NCBI GenBank assembly: GCA_015233565.1 | Contig: JADFXM010000005.1 | Location: 1 to 64,000 of the forward strand | Length of the DNA: 64,000 nt | Direction: 5' to 3' | DNA from: Candidatus Rifleibacteriota bacterium | Lineage (GTDB): Bacteria; Muiribacteriota; Ozemobacteria; Ozemobacterales; Ozemobacteraceae | In this document: one piece after another, positions 16,830-27,100 of the stretch | Position numbering within the stretch: position 1 is the stretch's first letter | Layout: the number at the start of each line of letters is the position of its first letter | Translations under genes and position numbers: made by a program | The notes under the pieces: model-generated | What the model saw: the letters and a program-made list of their open reading frames with translations, nothing else | Told to the model about the DNA's origin: nothing | The model's database searches: none

Positions 16830-17852
16830 ATGATTTACATTGACGGGGAAACTGGGGAGGGCGGTGGACAAATCCTTAGAACATCGCTTGCACTTTCAAT
16901 GTGCACAGGAAAGCCTTTCCAAATCGCCAATATTCGGGCGAAGCGAAAAAAACCGGGCCTCTTGAGGCAACATCTGACAGCGGTTAATGCAGCAAAATCA
17001 CTTTGCAATGCCAATGTCGATGGTGGGGAAATTTCCTCTCAAACACTGGAATTTGTTCCAAGTGAGGTTATTGCTGGAGAGTATCACTTCGCCATCGGAA
17101 CCGCAGGAAGTACAACCCTCGTATTACAAACTATTTTGCCGCCTCTTCTATGTTCCAAAGGAGTTTCAACCATCAGACTTGAAGGAGGAACTCACAATCC
17201 CTTTGCACCACCGTTTCATTTTATCAGCGAAGCTTTCTTTCCAATCTTAAATCGGATGGGTGCAAACTGTTCCGCAAAGCTATCAACCTGGGGATTTTAT
17301 CCTGCGGGAGGCGGCCGCATCGAAGTAACTATTACTCCACCAACTGAGAAACTAAGCATACTGGATTTGCGCGAGCGTGGAAAACTAATCAAAGCTGAAG
17401 CCCTGGCAGCAGTTTCCAAAATCCCTCGGGAAGTTGCGGAAGACGAATGTAACTTGATTACTAATAAAGCCGCCTTCCCGGTGGATAAATGCAAAATTGA
17501 AAACGCTGACTCTCCCGGTCCAGGAAACGTAGCCATGCTAGGAATGGAATTTGAAAACAGTCGAGTCTTTTTCACCGGGTTTGGAGAAATAGGTGTGTCA
17601 CGGAATAAAGTCGGGCATACGGTGATTTCCTCCGCGAACAAATTGTACAGATCCAAGGCAGCAATTGATGAACACATGTCAGATCAACTCCTTATTCCAA
17701 TGGCGCTGGCAGGCGGAGGCTGCTTTACAACTCTCCATTCAACACAGCACACTATTACTAACATTGAGATTATCAAAAAGTTTTTGAGCGTAGAAATCTC
17801 CTGCGAAAAACTTTCCGGCGAAATCTGGGAAGTTAGAATTTCCAAAATATAA
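16830..17852 (+). CDS. rtcA: RtcA, RNA 3'-terminal phosphate cyclase
   Basis: 340 residues, the usual family length. It converts RNA 3'-phosphate to 2',3'-cyclic phosphate using ATP. Visible: the start IDGETGEGGGQILRTSLALS, RAKRKKPGLLRQHLTAV, IGTAGSTTLVLQT, LEGGTHNPFAPPFHFI, and the C-terminal nucleophile histidine in STQHTITNIEII (about residue 306). The ATG at 16830 is chosen because AAGGAGAG precedes it and the family starts here; an ATG at 16704 would add 42 residues translated from the dispersed repeat. It lies 259 bp after the slipin gene and 18 bp before rtcB. Confidence 0.95.
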   Translation: MIYIDGETGEGGGQILRTSLALSMCTGKPFQIANIRAKRKKPGLLRQHLTAVNAAKSLCNANVDGGEISSQTLEFVPSEVIAGEYHFAIGTAGSTTLVLQTILPPLLCSKGVSTIRLEGGTHNPFAPPFHFISEAFFPILNRMGANCSAKLSTWGFYPAGGGRIEVTITPPTEKLSILDLRERGKLIKAEALAAVSKIPREVAEDECNLITNKAAFPVDKCKIENADSPGPGNVAMLGMEFENSRVFFTGFGEIGVSRNKVGHTVISSANKLYRSKAAIDEHMSDQLLIPMALAGGGCFTTLHSTQHTITNIEIIKKFLSVEISCEKLSGEIWEVRISKI

Positions 17853-17870
17853 TTTTTCCGGAGGATAATT

Positions 17871-19109
17871 ATGGAATGGATAAAAGATAAAACCAGTATT
17901 TCAAAAGAGGCACGGGTTCCGATCAAGTCCTGGTGCCCTGACCTGGAACCGGAAGCTTTGTCGCAAGCAGCAAATCTTGCCGCCCATCCTGCAGTTGCTT
18001 TTCATGTTGCGCTCATGCCTGATTGCCACGTTGGTTATGGTATGCCAATCGGCGGCGTGATTGCCTGCAGGAATAGCATTATTCCAAACGCGGTTGGAGT
18101 CGACATTGGCTGCGGAATGGGGGCAGTAAGAACTACCGCAGCGGTAGATCAGTTAAAGGATGCCAAAAACATCAGGGCTATTTTGGAAGCCATTAAGCAG
18201 CAAATCCCGGTTGGCGAAGGAAACAGCCATAAAAATCAGCAGGAATGGGATGGATTTGCTTCCTACGAAGAATCAATTTCCGGCGATAAACCCGGTTGGT
18301 TAGACTCTTCCGGTCTTAACCACGATAGAAAAAACCTTGGAACTTTAGGGGGCGGAAATCACTTTATCGAGATTCAAGCCAGCACAGAAGATATTGTCTG
18401 GTTGATGCTCCATTCAGGTTCCAGGAATCTAGGATATCGTATCGCCAGTTTTTATCACAAACTTGCAAAATCTCTTAACGACACTTGGCACACAGAGCTT
18501 CCATCAGCTGATCTTGCATTTCTTCCTTTCGATTCGAAAGAAGGACAAGCATATATAAGGGATATGAAGTTTGCTCTTGCTTACGCTTTAGAGAACCGCA
18601 AAAGAATGATGGCCATCTTTAAAAGCGTCATCTCTGAGTATATTTTAGATGTACAGTTCACTGAAGAAATAAATATTCATCACAACTATGCTTCCCTTGA
18701 AAATCATTTTGGGCAAAATTTGTGGGTTCATCGCAAGGGAGCAACTTCAGCAAAAAAGCATGAACTTGGAATCATACCAGGGAGCATGGGAACCTCCTCA
18801 TATATAGTTCGAGGGTTTGGGAACCCCGATTCCTTCCAATCATGTTCACACGGCGCAGGACGAAGAATGGGCCGCACTGAAGCCAGTCGACAGCTAAAAA
18901 TTGAAGAATGCAACCAGGCGATGCAAGGAATTGTATTCGACCGCTGGCACAAAAACCACTCAGCAAAACAAAGAAAAGCCAAAGGAATCGAATACGATTT
19001 CGGTGAAGCTCCACAGGCATATAAAAACATAGACAGAGTCATTGAAAATCAGCTCGACCTTATTGAGCCATTGGTAAAATTACGACCTCTAGGGGTCATT
19101 AAAGGATAG
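17871..19109 (+). CDS. rtcB: RtcB, GTP-dependent 3'-5' RNA ligase
   Basis: 412 residues, full length. It joins RNA 2',3'-cyclic phosphate or 3'-phosphate ends to 5'-OH ends, with Mn2+ and GTP. Key motifs: PDCHVGYGMPIGG, GVDIGCGM (Mn-binding Cys near 81), GGGNHFIEI, HSGSRNLG, NYASLENHFG, and SCSHGAGRRM (guanylylated histidine near 327). A TCCGGAGGA ribosome site precedes the ATG. It is last in the slipin-rtcA-rtcB operon; no clear terminator hairpin follows. Confidence 0.96.
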   Translation: MEWIKDKTSISKEARVPIKSWCPDLEPEALSQAANLAAHPAVAFHVALMPDCHVGYGMPIGGVIACRNSIIPNAVGVDIGCGMGAVRTTAAVDQLKDAKNIRAILEAIKQQIPVGEGNSHKNQQEWDGFASYEESISGDKPGWLDSSGLNHDRKNLGTLGGGNHFIEIQASTEDIVWLMLHSGSRNLGYRIASFYHKLAKSLNDTWHTELPSADLAFLPFDSKEGQAYIRDMKFALAYALENRKRMMAIFKSVISEYILDVQFTEEINIHHNYASLENHFGQNLWVHRKGATSAKKHELGIIPGSMGTSSYIVRGFGNPDSFQSCSHGAGRRMGRTEASRQLKIEECNQAMQGIVFDRWHKNHSAKQRKAKGIEYDFGEAPQAYKNIDRVIENQLDLIEPLVKLRPLGVIKG

Positions 19110-19510
19110 GCTTGCAACAATCAAAGAGGAGTTTACACGTCGGCCACAAAGGTCGTTTCGACTCCGCTCAACGACCAGCAATTTAACTGCCCAATGACTA
19201 AGAAGGTGTGAAATATTAGGGCTATTCATGAAAGTACAACACAAAAAAACCGCTAACAAACGTTTGTGATATTTTACACTAGGATTTTCTTCCGATTTTT
19301 GGAATTTTTCACATCTTCAGAGCGGAGTCGAAATCACTCTAAAAAAGGCGATTATCTGGGATACCACAGTTTCAACTGTAGCTGAGTAATAGTTTTTGCT
19401 TGAAAGTGTTACAAGAAAATAATTTTACTAATTTGGGTTAACGTATTACAATTTTCAGGAAAGAAATGGTCGCTATACATTTTCAATAAGTACCAGGAGT
19501 TTGCAAGCTT
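19110..19510. other. intergenic region with fold-back repeat
   Basis: About 400 bases. It holds GGTCGTT/AACGACC (19154-19179), a short inverted motif also present inside repeat family 3 near 36057, and a fold-back element at 19202-19318. No gene is seen. Confidence 0.5.
19202..19318 (+). repeat. MITE-like fold-back element, family 4 copy A
   Basis: Ends GAAGGTGTGAAA (19202-13) and TTTCACATCTTC (19307-18) are complementary at 11 of 12 positions. A second element with the same ends lies at 35705-35812. The interiors have largely diverged. Confidence 0.65.
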
Positions 19511-20647
19511 ATGAGTCCCAATATTCCTTTCAATAAACCTTTTATCGTTGGACGAGAGCTTTATTACATATCCCAGGCTGTTATCGAAGGACACTTGTCA
19601 GGAGACGGCAAATTTTCCAAGTTGTGTCAGAATTGGCTGGAAACAAGATTGAATACCCCCAAAGCTCTTCTGACTCATTCATGTACCGCAGCCCTTGAAA
19701 TAGCGGCAATTCTCTGTGATATCAAGCCAGGCGACGAAATCATCATGCCATCTTTCACATTCGTTTCTACTGCAAACGCCTTCGTTCTTCGCGGTGGAGT
19801 GCCGGTTTTTGTAGACATTCGCTCTGACACCTTAAACCTTGATGAAAATCTGGTCTCAAGGGCAATAACCTCACGAACAAAAGTAATAGTACCAGTCCAT
19901 TATGCGGGCGTTCCGTGTGATATGGGGAAACTTTCAAAAATAGCATCAGAAAATGGACTTTTAATCGTTGAAGATGCTGCCCAGGGACTATTATCTCAAT
20001 ACAAAGGAAAATCTCTTGGAACAATCGGACACTTGGGCTGCCTGAGCTTCCACGAAACAAAAAATATTATCAGTGGTGAAGGCGGCGCTATTCTTATTAA
20101 CGACGAAAAACTGATAGAACGCGCTGAAATAATTCGTGAAAAAGGAACCAATCGCGAGAAATTCTTTAGGGGTGATGTAGATAAATATACCTGGGTTGAC
20201 ATTGGCTCTTCTTACCTGCCAAGTGAACTAATCGGTGCATTCCTTTTTGCTCAACTGGAGAACTCTGAAAAAATTACTTTGGCAAGAACAAGATCATTTC
20301 AACTTTATCACGAACTATTGAAACCACTTGCTTCCACAGGAAAGATAAGAATTCCTCCTATCGATGATTTTCCTACAAGCAATGGACATATTTTTTACAT
20401 TATTACTTCTTCACTTGATGAACGCACCAGATTGTTGGATCATCTTCGAAAGTCAGGAATAAATGGCGTTTTTCATTATGTCCCTCTTCATTCATCACCG
20501 GCAGGGCAAAAATTTGGGCGTCCAAACGGAAGTTTACGAGTCACCGAGGAAATATCCGAACGACTCATCAGACTTCCTTTATTTTACGAAATAACAAGCG
20601 AAATGATTGAAAGTGTAGTTAAAGAAATTGAATCTTTTTACAATTAA
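19511..20647 (+). CDS. wecE: WecE-like dTDP-4-amino-4,6-dideoxygalactose transaminase (DegT/DnrJ/EryC1 family)
   Basis: 378 residues. PLP enzyme that aminates dTDP-4-keto-6-deoxyglucose at C4. The start NIPFNKPFIVGRELYYISQAVIEG, then LLTHSCTAALEIAA, GDEIIMPSFTFVSTANAFV, VEDAAQG, and SFHETKNI with the PLP lysine (about 183) track E. coli WecE very closely over its whole length, including REKGTNREKFFRGDVDKYTW. AGGAG lies 11 bases before the ATG. Together with the WecD-like gene at 12065 it supports synthesis of a dTDP-Fuc4NAc-type sugar. The RNA-repair operon separates them. Confidence 0.9.
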   Translation: MSPNIPFNKPFIVGRELYYISQAVIEGHLSGDGKFSKLCQNWLETRLNTPKALLTHSCTAALEIAAILCDIKPGDEIIMPSFTFVSTANAFVLRGGVPVFVDIRSDTLNLDENLVSRAITSRTKVIVPVHYAGVPCDMGKLSKIASENGLLIVEDAAQGLLSQYKGKSLGTIGHLGCLSFHETKNIISGEGGAILINDEKLIERAEIIREKGTNREKFFRGDVDKYTWVDIGSSYLPSELIGAFLFAQLENSEKITLARTRSFQLYHELLKPLASTGKIRIPPIDDFPTSNGHIFYIITSSLDERTRLLDHLRKSGINGVFHYVPLHSSPAGQKFGRPNGSLRVTEEISERLIRLPLFYEITSEMIESVVKEIESFYN

Positions 20648-20668
20648 ACTGCCAACATTGAAGACAAC

Positions 20669-22318
20669 ATGAAGAAATCTCAAAGGTGGACACGAACACT
20701 TTTGCTGGCATTTCTTTCGGCAGCATATTTAGTTCTTTTTCTGCGCGTCCTTTTTCCGGTCTATGACGAAGGAATTATTGTTTGTGGTGCTAAACGCATT
20801 GTTGAAGGGGAAATCCCCTATAGAGATTTTTTCGAATGCATTGCTCCCGGCTCTTTCTATTTGCTGGCAGGCTGGTTCAAGCTCCTCGGAATAAGCTTCA
20901 AAACTGTTCGTATTTCACTTCTACTAACAGGAATCCTTAGTGTTATTCTTATTGATACTATTTCACGCAAACTTTTCAGCTCGCTCCCCATAAATGAAGA
21001 TAATGAGAACAACTTGAAAAAAAAGGATTTTCAAAAGATTAATTCCGAACTACAAATTTTCGATTTTAATTACCTGCCTGCTTTATATGCCCTGATATTT
21101 GGAATACCTTTTTGGGTCTGTGCCAGTCATCACTGGGACAGCAATTTGTTCACCTTTCTTACAACTTTTTTGTTCCTTCGGGCGATTGAGAGTGGAAAAT
21201 CCGTGCATTTTTTTCTTGTAGGAATAACAACTGCCCTTACGGGGGCATTCATGCAACAAAAAGGCCCGATTCTACTTCATTCCGAACTATTTGTACTTGT
21301 AATTATATGGTTTAGATCAAAACAAAACATGCGTAAAAACTTAATCAGCGTTGCGAGCCTTTTCGGTGGATTTGCCCTCGTAGGGATTTTCATAGGCGTA
21401 TACTTCTTTCTTAATAACGGGCTCTCCGATCTTATTTTCAACCTGGTGGAGTTTCCAATCACTAATTATAACCATCTTAATAAGGTTCCGTATGGGTTCG
21501 CTTTCTGGGAATTTCTAGTACCGTTCTGGTTGGACATCGCATCAATTTTGTTTCCAACTCCCTTGGCAGAAATGTTTACCGGAATTATCATTTCCCCTCT
21601 AATTTTTCTTTCAGCGCTTCCCCTGCTTTGCCTGCTCCTTATTTTCATCAACTATCGATACGCAAAATCAGGAACGCTAACTAACTGGAATTTTCTGGCC
21701 TGCCTTATTCTCGGAGCGGAACTCTGGGCATCAGAAATGCAACGCAGAGATTATTTTCATATTCTTTTCGCTGCTCCTCTCTTGTTTACCGCTATATGCT
21801 ATCTTTTAAGTTCATTGAGAGAAGTGTTTCCGAAATCATTGAAGGCCATAAAAATTTTCCTTATCTCCTCAGCATTGCTCTGTGGGTTCTTTAACGCATT
21901 ACCCGCATTTTCAGTTACACACAAAGTAAATTCGAGGCAAGGAATCATACGTACAAGTAAAGTTGAACCAATCCTGGATTTCCTTCTGAAAAATTGCAAG
22001 GAAAATGAAGAAGTTTTTATATACCCTTACTCCCCAATGTTGTACTTTTTAGGGAACGTGAAGAATCCGACGCGTTATAGTGTGCTAACCTATGGTTTTC
22101 ACACTGATGAACAAATTAATGAGGCGATTAGTACTCTTGAACGAAAAAAAGCACATTACATTCTTTTCAACTCTTCAATGGATGCAACCTGGCTCAAGGG
22201 AACATTTCTGAACTATACCCCCCCTCCTAAAGAAAAGCAGTTGATAGAGCGCTTTATCGAGCGTGAGTATAAACTTCAAAGCCGCTGCGGAGATTATAGA
22301 ATTCTGGTGCATCGCTGA
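20669..22318 (+). CDS. multi-pass membrane glycosyltransferase, GT39/ArnT-like (GT-C fold)
   Basis: 549 residues with about ten hydrophobic segments and a soluble C-terminus of ~125 residues. The first loop, VYDEGIIVCGAKRIVEGEIPYRDFFECIAPGSFYLLAGWFKLLG, carries the acidic DE and PYRDF motif typical of GT-C enzymes that use polyprenyl-phosphate sugars. It starts 21 bp after the wecE-like gene, so probably shares its transcript and adds or transfers a sugar at the membrane. Acceptor unknown. Confidence 0.75.
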   Translation: MKKSQRWTRTLLLAFLSAAYLVLFLRVLFPVYDEGIIVCGAKRIVEGEIPYRDFFECIAPGSFYLLAGWFKLLGISFKTVRISLLLTGILSVILIDTISRKLFSSLPINEDNENNLKKKDFQKINSELQIFDFNYLPALYALIFGIPFWVCASHHWDSNLFTFLTTFLFLRAIESGKSVHFFLVGITTALTGAFMQQKGPILLHSELFVLVIIWFRSKQNMRKNLISVASLFGGFALVGIFIGVYFFLNNGLSDLIFNLVEFPITNYNHLNKVPYGFAFWEFLVPFWLDIASILFPTPLAEMFTGIIISPLIFLSALPLLCLLLIFINYRYAKSGTLTNWNFLACLILGAELWASEMQRRDYFHILFAAPLLFTAICYLLSSLREVFPKSLKAIKIFLISSALLCGFFNALPAFSVTHKVNSRQGIIRTSKVEPILDFLLKNCKENEEVFIYPYSPMLYFLGNVKNPTRYSVLTYGFHTDEQINEAISTLERKKAHYILFNSSMDATWLKGTFLNYTPPPKEKQLIERFIEREYKLQSRCGDYRILVHR

Positions 22319-22610
22319 GATTTCCAAAATTGCCGGATTTCAGCTGGATTTCAGCCTAATAGCGACATTTTACATTCGATATAGGACATGTTACTTTGGG
22401 GCCAAAATAGCTAATTTCTATCAAATCAAGCACCTGTACTTGACTTGGCGCTATGGAAATTGTTTAAAATGCTTGAAAAAACACCTTAATTAAATTATCT
22501 TATTCTCAAGCACTCTCTAGTTTAAAATCCTTTTTTACTTGGAAAGAAGCGGTTAGCTGAATTTCGTTTATTTAAAATTAGTCCAAAGGCTCACACGAGA
22601 GGAAGGAATT

Positions 22611-23615
22611 ATGAAAAAATTTAAAGCTTTGTTGATTATCTTTCTTTTAATCTTTCTATTTGGAATCTCCGGTTGTGGCGAAAAACCCGCCGAAAAGAAG
22701 CCGCTTAAAATTGCAATAACTACCTGGGCGCCATTTGGGGATGCCTACATCGCACAGGAAAAAGACATTTTCAAGAAAAACAATGTTGAGGTTGAGTTAG
22801 TATTCAAAAAATCATCCCCTGAGACTTTGGATATATTCGCCAATGGTGAAGTTGATGCAATCCTTCATTCATATGGAAGTATCTTTCTTTTTCGTTCAAG
22901 AGGTGCAGAATCCCGAGTAGTGTATGTTATGGATTACTCAATTTCAGCAGACGCTATAGTCGGCCAACCGGAACTTAAATCTCTTTCCGAACTTGACGGA
23001 AAAACAGTTTCAGTCGAAGAATTCAATAGCTTCTCACATTTTTTTGTCCAGAACGCGCTTCTGAAAGCAGGTTTGGAAGAAGGCAAAGTAAAATTTAAAA
23101 ATGTTCCCGCCGATGAAGTCGTGAAAGCCCTAGATGAGAAAAAAATAGATGCCGGCCATGTCTGGGAACCAGAAGTAACCCGAGCCAAGAAAAAAGGCTA
23201 TAAGGTTCTCGCACAAGCCGGTGATCAGCCTGGAATCGTAACAGATGTCCTATTTTTTTCCAAAAAAGCCATCGATGAGCGGTCTGACGAAATTCAGGCT
23301 ATTGTTAAGTCGCTGGTCGAAGCCAGGGAATATGTGAAAAAAAATCGAGACGAATCAATAAAAATAATGGCCGATAAAATGGAGATGACTACTGAAGAAA
23401 CCATAGCTGGATTCGAAGGATCACATCTTCCCGATTTGCAAGAAAATCTGGAAATTATAACAGACACTGGGAGTTCAACAACCAGCAGGCCTTCATTGTT
23501 TTACACAGGAACCAAGATGGTTGATTTTTACAAAAAGCAAGGGCAACTTTCTAAAATTCCGGATGTTAAAGATTTTATTGAAGCAAAATTTATTAAAGCG
23601 TTGAGTAACAAATGA
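22611..23615 (+). CDS. substrate-binding lipoprotein (NMT1/SsuA-like)
   Basis: 334 residues with a lipoprotein signal ([14 protein letters not shown]; lipobox Cys at residue 22). The fold resembles NMT1/ThiY/SsuA-type periplasmic proteins: [28 protein letters not shown], then [35 protein letters not shown], and [19 protein letters not shown] strong GAGAGGAAGGA site precedes the ATG. No ABC permease or ATPase is adjacent; instead its stop overlaps the start of a hybrid histidine kinase (ATGA). It may be the ligand-binding partner of that kinase. Confidence 0.88.
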   Translation: MKKFKALLIIFLLIFLFGISGCGEKPAEKKPLKIAITTWAPFGDAYIAQEKDIFKKNNVEVELVFKKSSPETLDIFANGEVDAILHSYGSIFLFRSRGAESRVVYVMDYSISADAIVGQPELKSLSELDGKTVSVEEFNSFSHFFVQNALLKAGLEEGKVKFKNVPADEVVKALDEKKIDAGHVWEPEVTRAKKKGYKVLAQAGDQPGIVTDVLFFSKKAIDERSDEIQAIVKSLVEAREYVKKNRDESIKIMADKMEMTTEETIAGFEGSHLPDLQENLEIITDTGSSTTSRPSLFYTGTKMVDFYKKQGQLSKIPDVKDFIEAKFIKALSNK

Positions 23616-26600
23616 AGTTTCTGGGCAAATTTGCCCTTTCCATGATAGCTACGGGGCTTTTTTTTGCAGGGGGAATTTTTTATCTTACCTGGACTTCCAA
23701 CGTTGAAACTCTGAAAAGTTTGGCCAAGAACAATCTTCAGCATCTCGGAATTGGAACTCTGGATAAAATAGACCGTAACTTTTTCGACAGAATGGGAGAT
23801 ATTAAAACCATTTCGGTTGATTCAATCCTCACTGCCACAGATTCTACCCCTCTTCAAATTACCAAAAGATTATTTTTATTCAGAGATAATTTAAATAGTT
23901 ACTTTTCCCTTTCTTTCTTCGATTTGAAGTTAACCAGAATAGCTGATACCACTGGCGTTGGATTAGGAATTCAATGCCCGATGACTCCAGACCTTGCGGC
24001 AGCCCTTCAGGGGGAACCAAGCATTGCGGCCAATGTTCAAATTGACCCGGACCTGAAGCTACCGGTTATTCATTTTTCTGCACCAGTTAAAGACTGCCAC
24101 AATAAGCCTCTTGGTATAGTTATTGCCAGAATGGCTGCGGATAAACTGAATGAAATTATTGAGAGTAACACCTTCGAAAAAACCGAGTTTGAATCAATAT
24201 TAATTGATTTGGTAAATGAAAACGGCCTTTTATTGTATTCCAATCATAACCGAAAAGGAATTTTAAAAGAAATTCCCCCCGAATGGGAACTCCTGAAAAA
24301 ACATAAAGAGGAAATGTTTTGTTCTATAGAAAATCATGCTGACCCTGGTGAGGAAAACTCCATTTTGTTTTTCTGTAAAGAACAGGGATATCGAAGCTTT
24401 CCAGGAAATGATTGGAGAATCTTCATCCATGTTCCAACTCATTCAATATTTGCTCCAGTCATTTTGTTAAGAGAAAAATGGCTTTTAATCGGAATAACCG
24501 GCTTTTTGATTGCAATTGTTGTCGCAACTGTTTTTTCTTTATTCCTGTCTAAACCCTTGTCTGCATTGAGAAATGCAGTATTGGAAGTCAGCAAAGGAAA
24601 TCTTCTGATGAAAGTCGATGTGAATTCAAAAGATGAGATAGGTGAATTGGCTTCTTCTTTCAATCAAATGACAGAAAATCTTAAGATTTCAGTTTCAAAT
24701 CTTGAGAAGGAAATTACCACCCGCGAGATTCTTTCCCAACAGGTTACAAAACAGTCCGAAATGTTAAAAGAAGCAAATCTTTTGCTGGAAAACTCCCTTT
24801 CAAAAGAAAAGGTGTTAAAAGAAAAAGCGGAGTGTGCAAGTGTTGCCAAAAGCCAATTTCTTGCGAACATGAGCCATGAAATTCGCACTCCGATGAATGC
24901 TATTCTTGGAATGAGTCATCTTGCGCTGAAATCCGAGACCAATCCGAAACAAAGACACTATCTAGAGAAGATACTATTTTCAGGAAATTCCTTATTAACC
25001 ATAATCAATGATATTCTTGATTTTTCAAAAATTGAAGCCGGCAAGATGGAACTTGAATCAGTTGAATTTTTACTCGATGAAGTACTTGATGGTGTTGCAA
25101 ATATAATAGGATTTCAAGCCACCCAGAAGGGGCTGGAAGTCCTGTTTGATCTTGAACCCTGTTTGCCAATACGCGTTTTAGGGGACCCGCTTCGACTTGG
25201 ACAAATATTAATTAATCTAGTCAGCAATGCTGTCAAATTTACTCAAACCGGGGAGATAATCATCTCTGTAAGATGTATCCGGGAAAATACTCAGGAAGGC
25301 ATCATATCCCTTCTTTTCGCCGTCCAAGATACAGGAATAGGCATGACTTCGGAGCAAATTTCCCAACTCTTCCAGTCTTTCAACCAAGTTGATAGTTCAA
25401 CCACAAGGAAATTTGGCGGAACAGGCCTGGGACTTGCCATTTCCAAGGCTCTTGTTGAGAAAATGGGTGGAAAAATTCAGGTTGAAAGTACTCCAGGCAA
25501 AGGAAGCAAATTTTCCTTCACAGCAGATTTCGTTTTTCAAGCCAAGAAGAGCCATCCAAATGAAAAATTTCCTACAACTCTACAAGGTATGCGAGTACTA
25601 GTAGTGGATGACAACCCGAGTTGTCGCGAAATATTGAAGTCCCAATTAGAGTCATTTTCCCTGAATGTCAACGCTGTCTCCAGCGGTTCTGAGGCGATAG
25701 AAGAATTAAAAAAGTTCTCCTCATCCGCCGAGGAATCTCCTTACAAATTGGTTCTGTTGGATTGGCGCATGCCGGAATTAGATGGTTTTGAGACCTTAAA
25801 AGTTATCAGAAAAGAAGTGGCTCCAACTGAACAACCACGCGTGGTGATGGTTACAGCTTATGGAAATGAAGAAATAGCCAATGATTTAAATAACACCCAG
25901 GTTGACGCCGTTCTGATAAAACCAGTTAAACCTTCTACGTTGCTTGATTCTATTATGAATCTCTTTGGAGACGGGATAGCGTCCAAACCGGAAATCAATT
26001 TTCATAACGACTATCAAGGTGGGGAAAATTATTTTAAAGGAAGAAAAGCCTTGGTAGTGGAAGACAATAAGATCAACCAGGAAGTTGCAAAAGGCTTTCT
26101 GGAAGGTGTCGGCATGGAGGTAGAAGTTGCTGAGAACGGACTGGAAGCAGTTACAAAATGTCAAAGTCCAACAATGCAATTTGACATTGTTTTCATGGAC
26201 CTTCAAATGCCGATGATGGGGGGCCACGAAGCTGCAAAATTAATCAAATCCACTCATCCGAAACTTCCAATCGCCGCGCTGACCGCTCATGCTTTTCAGG
26301 AGGAACGGGAAAAGTGCTTCGAAGAAGGAATGGACGATTATCTTTCAAAGCCCATCGTTCCAAAAACCCTGTTCCGGGTCCTAAATAAATGGGTTCAGCC
26401 GAACGGCCGTTTGCAAAATGGAATGTCTAAAAAACATGGAGAGGTAAAACCTCTTCCTGACAGAGTCGGATTTTCTTCGATTTTAAGCGTCATAAATCTT
26501 GAAGAAGCACTCAGCCGGATAAGGGGTAACACACGTTTATTCAAAAAAATATTGATCGATTTTCGCTCCAGCTATTTAAATGCACCTCAAAATATTCAGG

Positions 26601-27100
26601 AAGCGCTTGAAAAGAATAATTTTACTGAGGCGACCAGGATATTACATGCCTTGAAAGGTGTGGTCGGGAATATCTCAGCGTTTACTCTTTACCAGACAAT
26701 AAAAGAATTTGAAAAAACATTAAAAAATCAGGACAAGCAAGATTTCAAAAGCATTCTTTTGAGATTTAAAAAGGATTTTTCTGATGTAGTAGATTCTATA
26801 AGCCTTTTGGAGGATTCCAAAACTGAAAGTCAGAAAATTCCCCAAAAAAAATCTGAAGAAATAGATAAAGTTCTAATTTCTGATTTATTTTTGAAATTTA
26901 ATAGAGCTCTGAGAAAAAATAGCTTTTCTTCAAAAAAGATTGTTGAAGAAATCTGCAATGTGCTTGCAGAAACTGAATTTGAAAAAGAAATACTTTCCAT
27001 CGAACATTTCACAGTAAACCTGGATTTTGCAAATTCTTTGCAATTATTAGCCAAATTAGCCAATAAGATGGGAGTAGAAATTGAAGGTGAGAAAAAATGA
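23612..27100 (+). CDS. hybrid sensor histidine kinase (Cache-like, HAMP, HisKA, HATPase, REC, REC, HPt)
   Basis: 1162 residues. Order: membrane helix (about 7-27), periplasmic Cache-like sensor (30-285), second helix (290-312), HAMP (about 312-365), coiled coil, HisKA with phospho-accepting His in [13 protein letters not shown] (near 422), HATPase with [16 protein letters not shown] and [11 protein letters not shown]1 (phospho-Asp near 716 in [11 protein letters not shown]), REC2 (Asp near 862 in [11 protein letters not shown]) and an HPt domain ([11 protein letters not shown], His near 1012). A full internal phosphorelay. It overlaps its neighbours at both ends by 4 bp, so it is co-translated with the binding protein and the REC-kinase. 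Confidence 0.93.
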   Translation: MKFLGKFALSMIATGLFFAGGIFYLTWTSNVETLKSLAKNNLQHLGIGTLDKIDRNFFDRMGDIKTISVDSILTATDSTPLQITKRLFLFRDNLNSYFSLSFFDLKLTRIADTTGVGLGIQCPMTPDLAAALQGEPSIAANVQIDPDLKLPVIHFSAPVKDCHNKPLGIVIARMAADKLNEIIESNTFEKTEFESILIDLVNENGLLLYSNHNRKGILKEIPPEWELLKKHKEEMFCSIENHADPGEENSILFFCKEQGYRSFPGNDWRIFIHVPTHSIFAPVILLREKWLLIGITGFLIAIVVATVFSLFLSKPLSALRNAVLEVSKGNLLMKVDVNSKDEIGELASSFNQMTENLKISVSNLEKEITTREILSQQVTKQSEMLKEANLLLENSLSKEKVLKEKAECASVAKSQFLANMSHEIRTPMNAILGMSHLALKSETNPKQRHYLEKILFSGNSLLTIINDILDFSKIEAGKMELESVEFLLDEVLDGVANIIGFQATQKGLEVLFDLEPCLPIRVLGDPLRLGQILINLVSNAVKFTQTGEIIISVRCIRENTQEGIISLLFAVQDTGIGMTSEQISQLFQSFNQVDSSTTRKFGGTGLGLAISKALVEKMGGKIQVESTPGKGSKFSFTADFVFQAKKSHPNEKFPTTLQGMRVLVVDDNPSCREILKSQLESFSLNVNAVSSGSEAIEELKKFSSSAEESPYKLVLLDWRMPELDGFETLKVIRKEVAPTEQPRVVMVTAYGNEEIANDLNNTQVDAVLIKPVKPSTLLDSIMNLFGDGIASKPEINFHNDYQGGENYFKGRKALVVEDNKINQEVAKGFLEGVGMEVEVAENGLEAVTKCQSPTMQFDIVFMDLQMPMMGGHEAAKLIKSTHPKLPIAALTAHAFQEEREKCFEEGMDDYLSKPIVPKTLFRVLNKWVQPNGRLQNGMSKKHGEVKPLPDRVGFSSILSVINLEEALSRIRGNTRLFKKILIDFRSSYLNAPQNIQEALEKNNFTEATRILHALKGVVGNISAFTLYQTIKEFEKTLKNQDKQDFKSILLRFKKDFSDVVDSISLLEDSKTESQKIPQKKSEEIDKVLISDLFLKFNRALRKNSFSSKKIVEEICNVLAETEFEKEILSIEHFTVNLDFANSLQLLAKLANKMGVEIEGEKK

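Noticed and set aside
22319..22610. Possible riboswitch before the NMT1-like lipoprotein
   Set aside because: No TPP, SAM or other conserved core is visible; only AT-rich sequence and a ribosome site.
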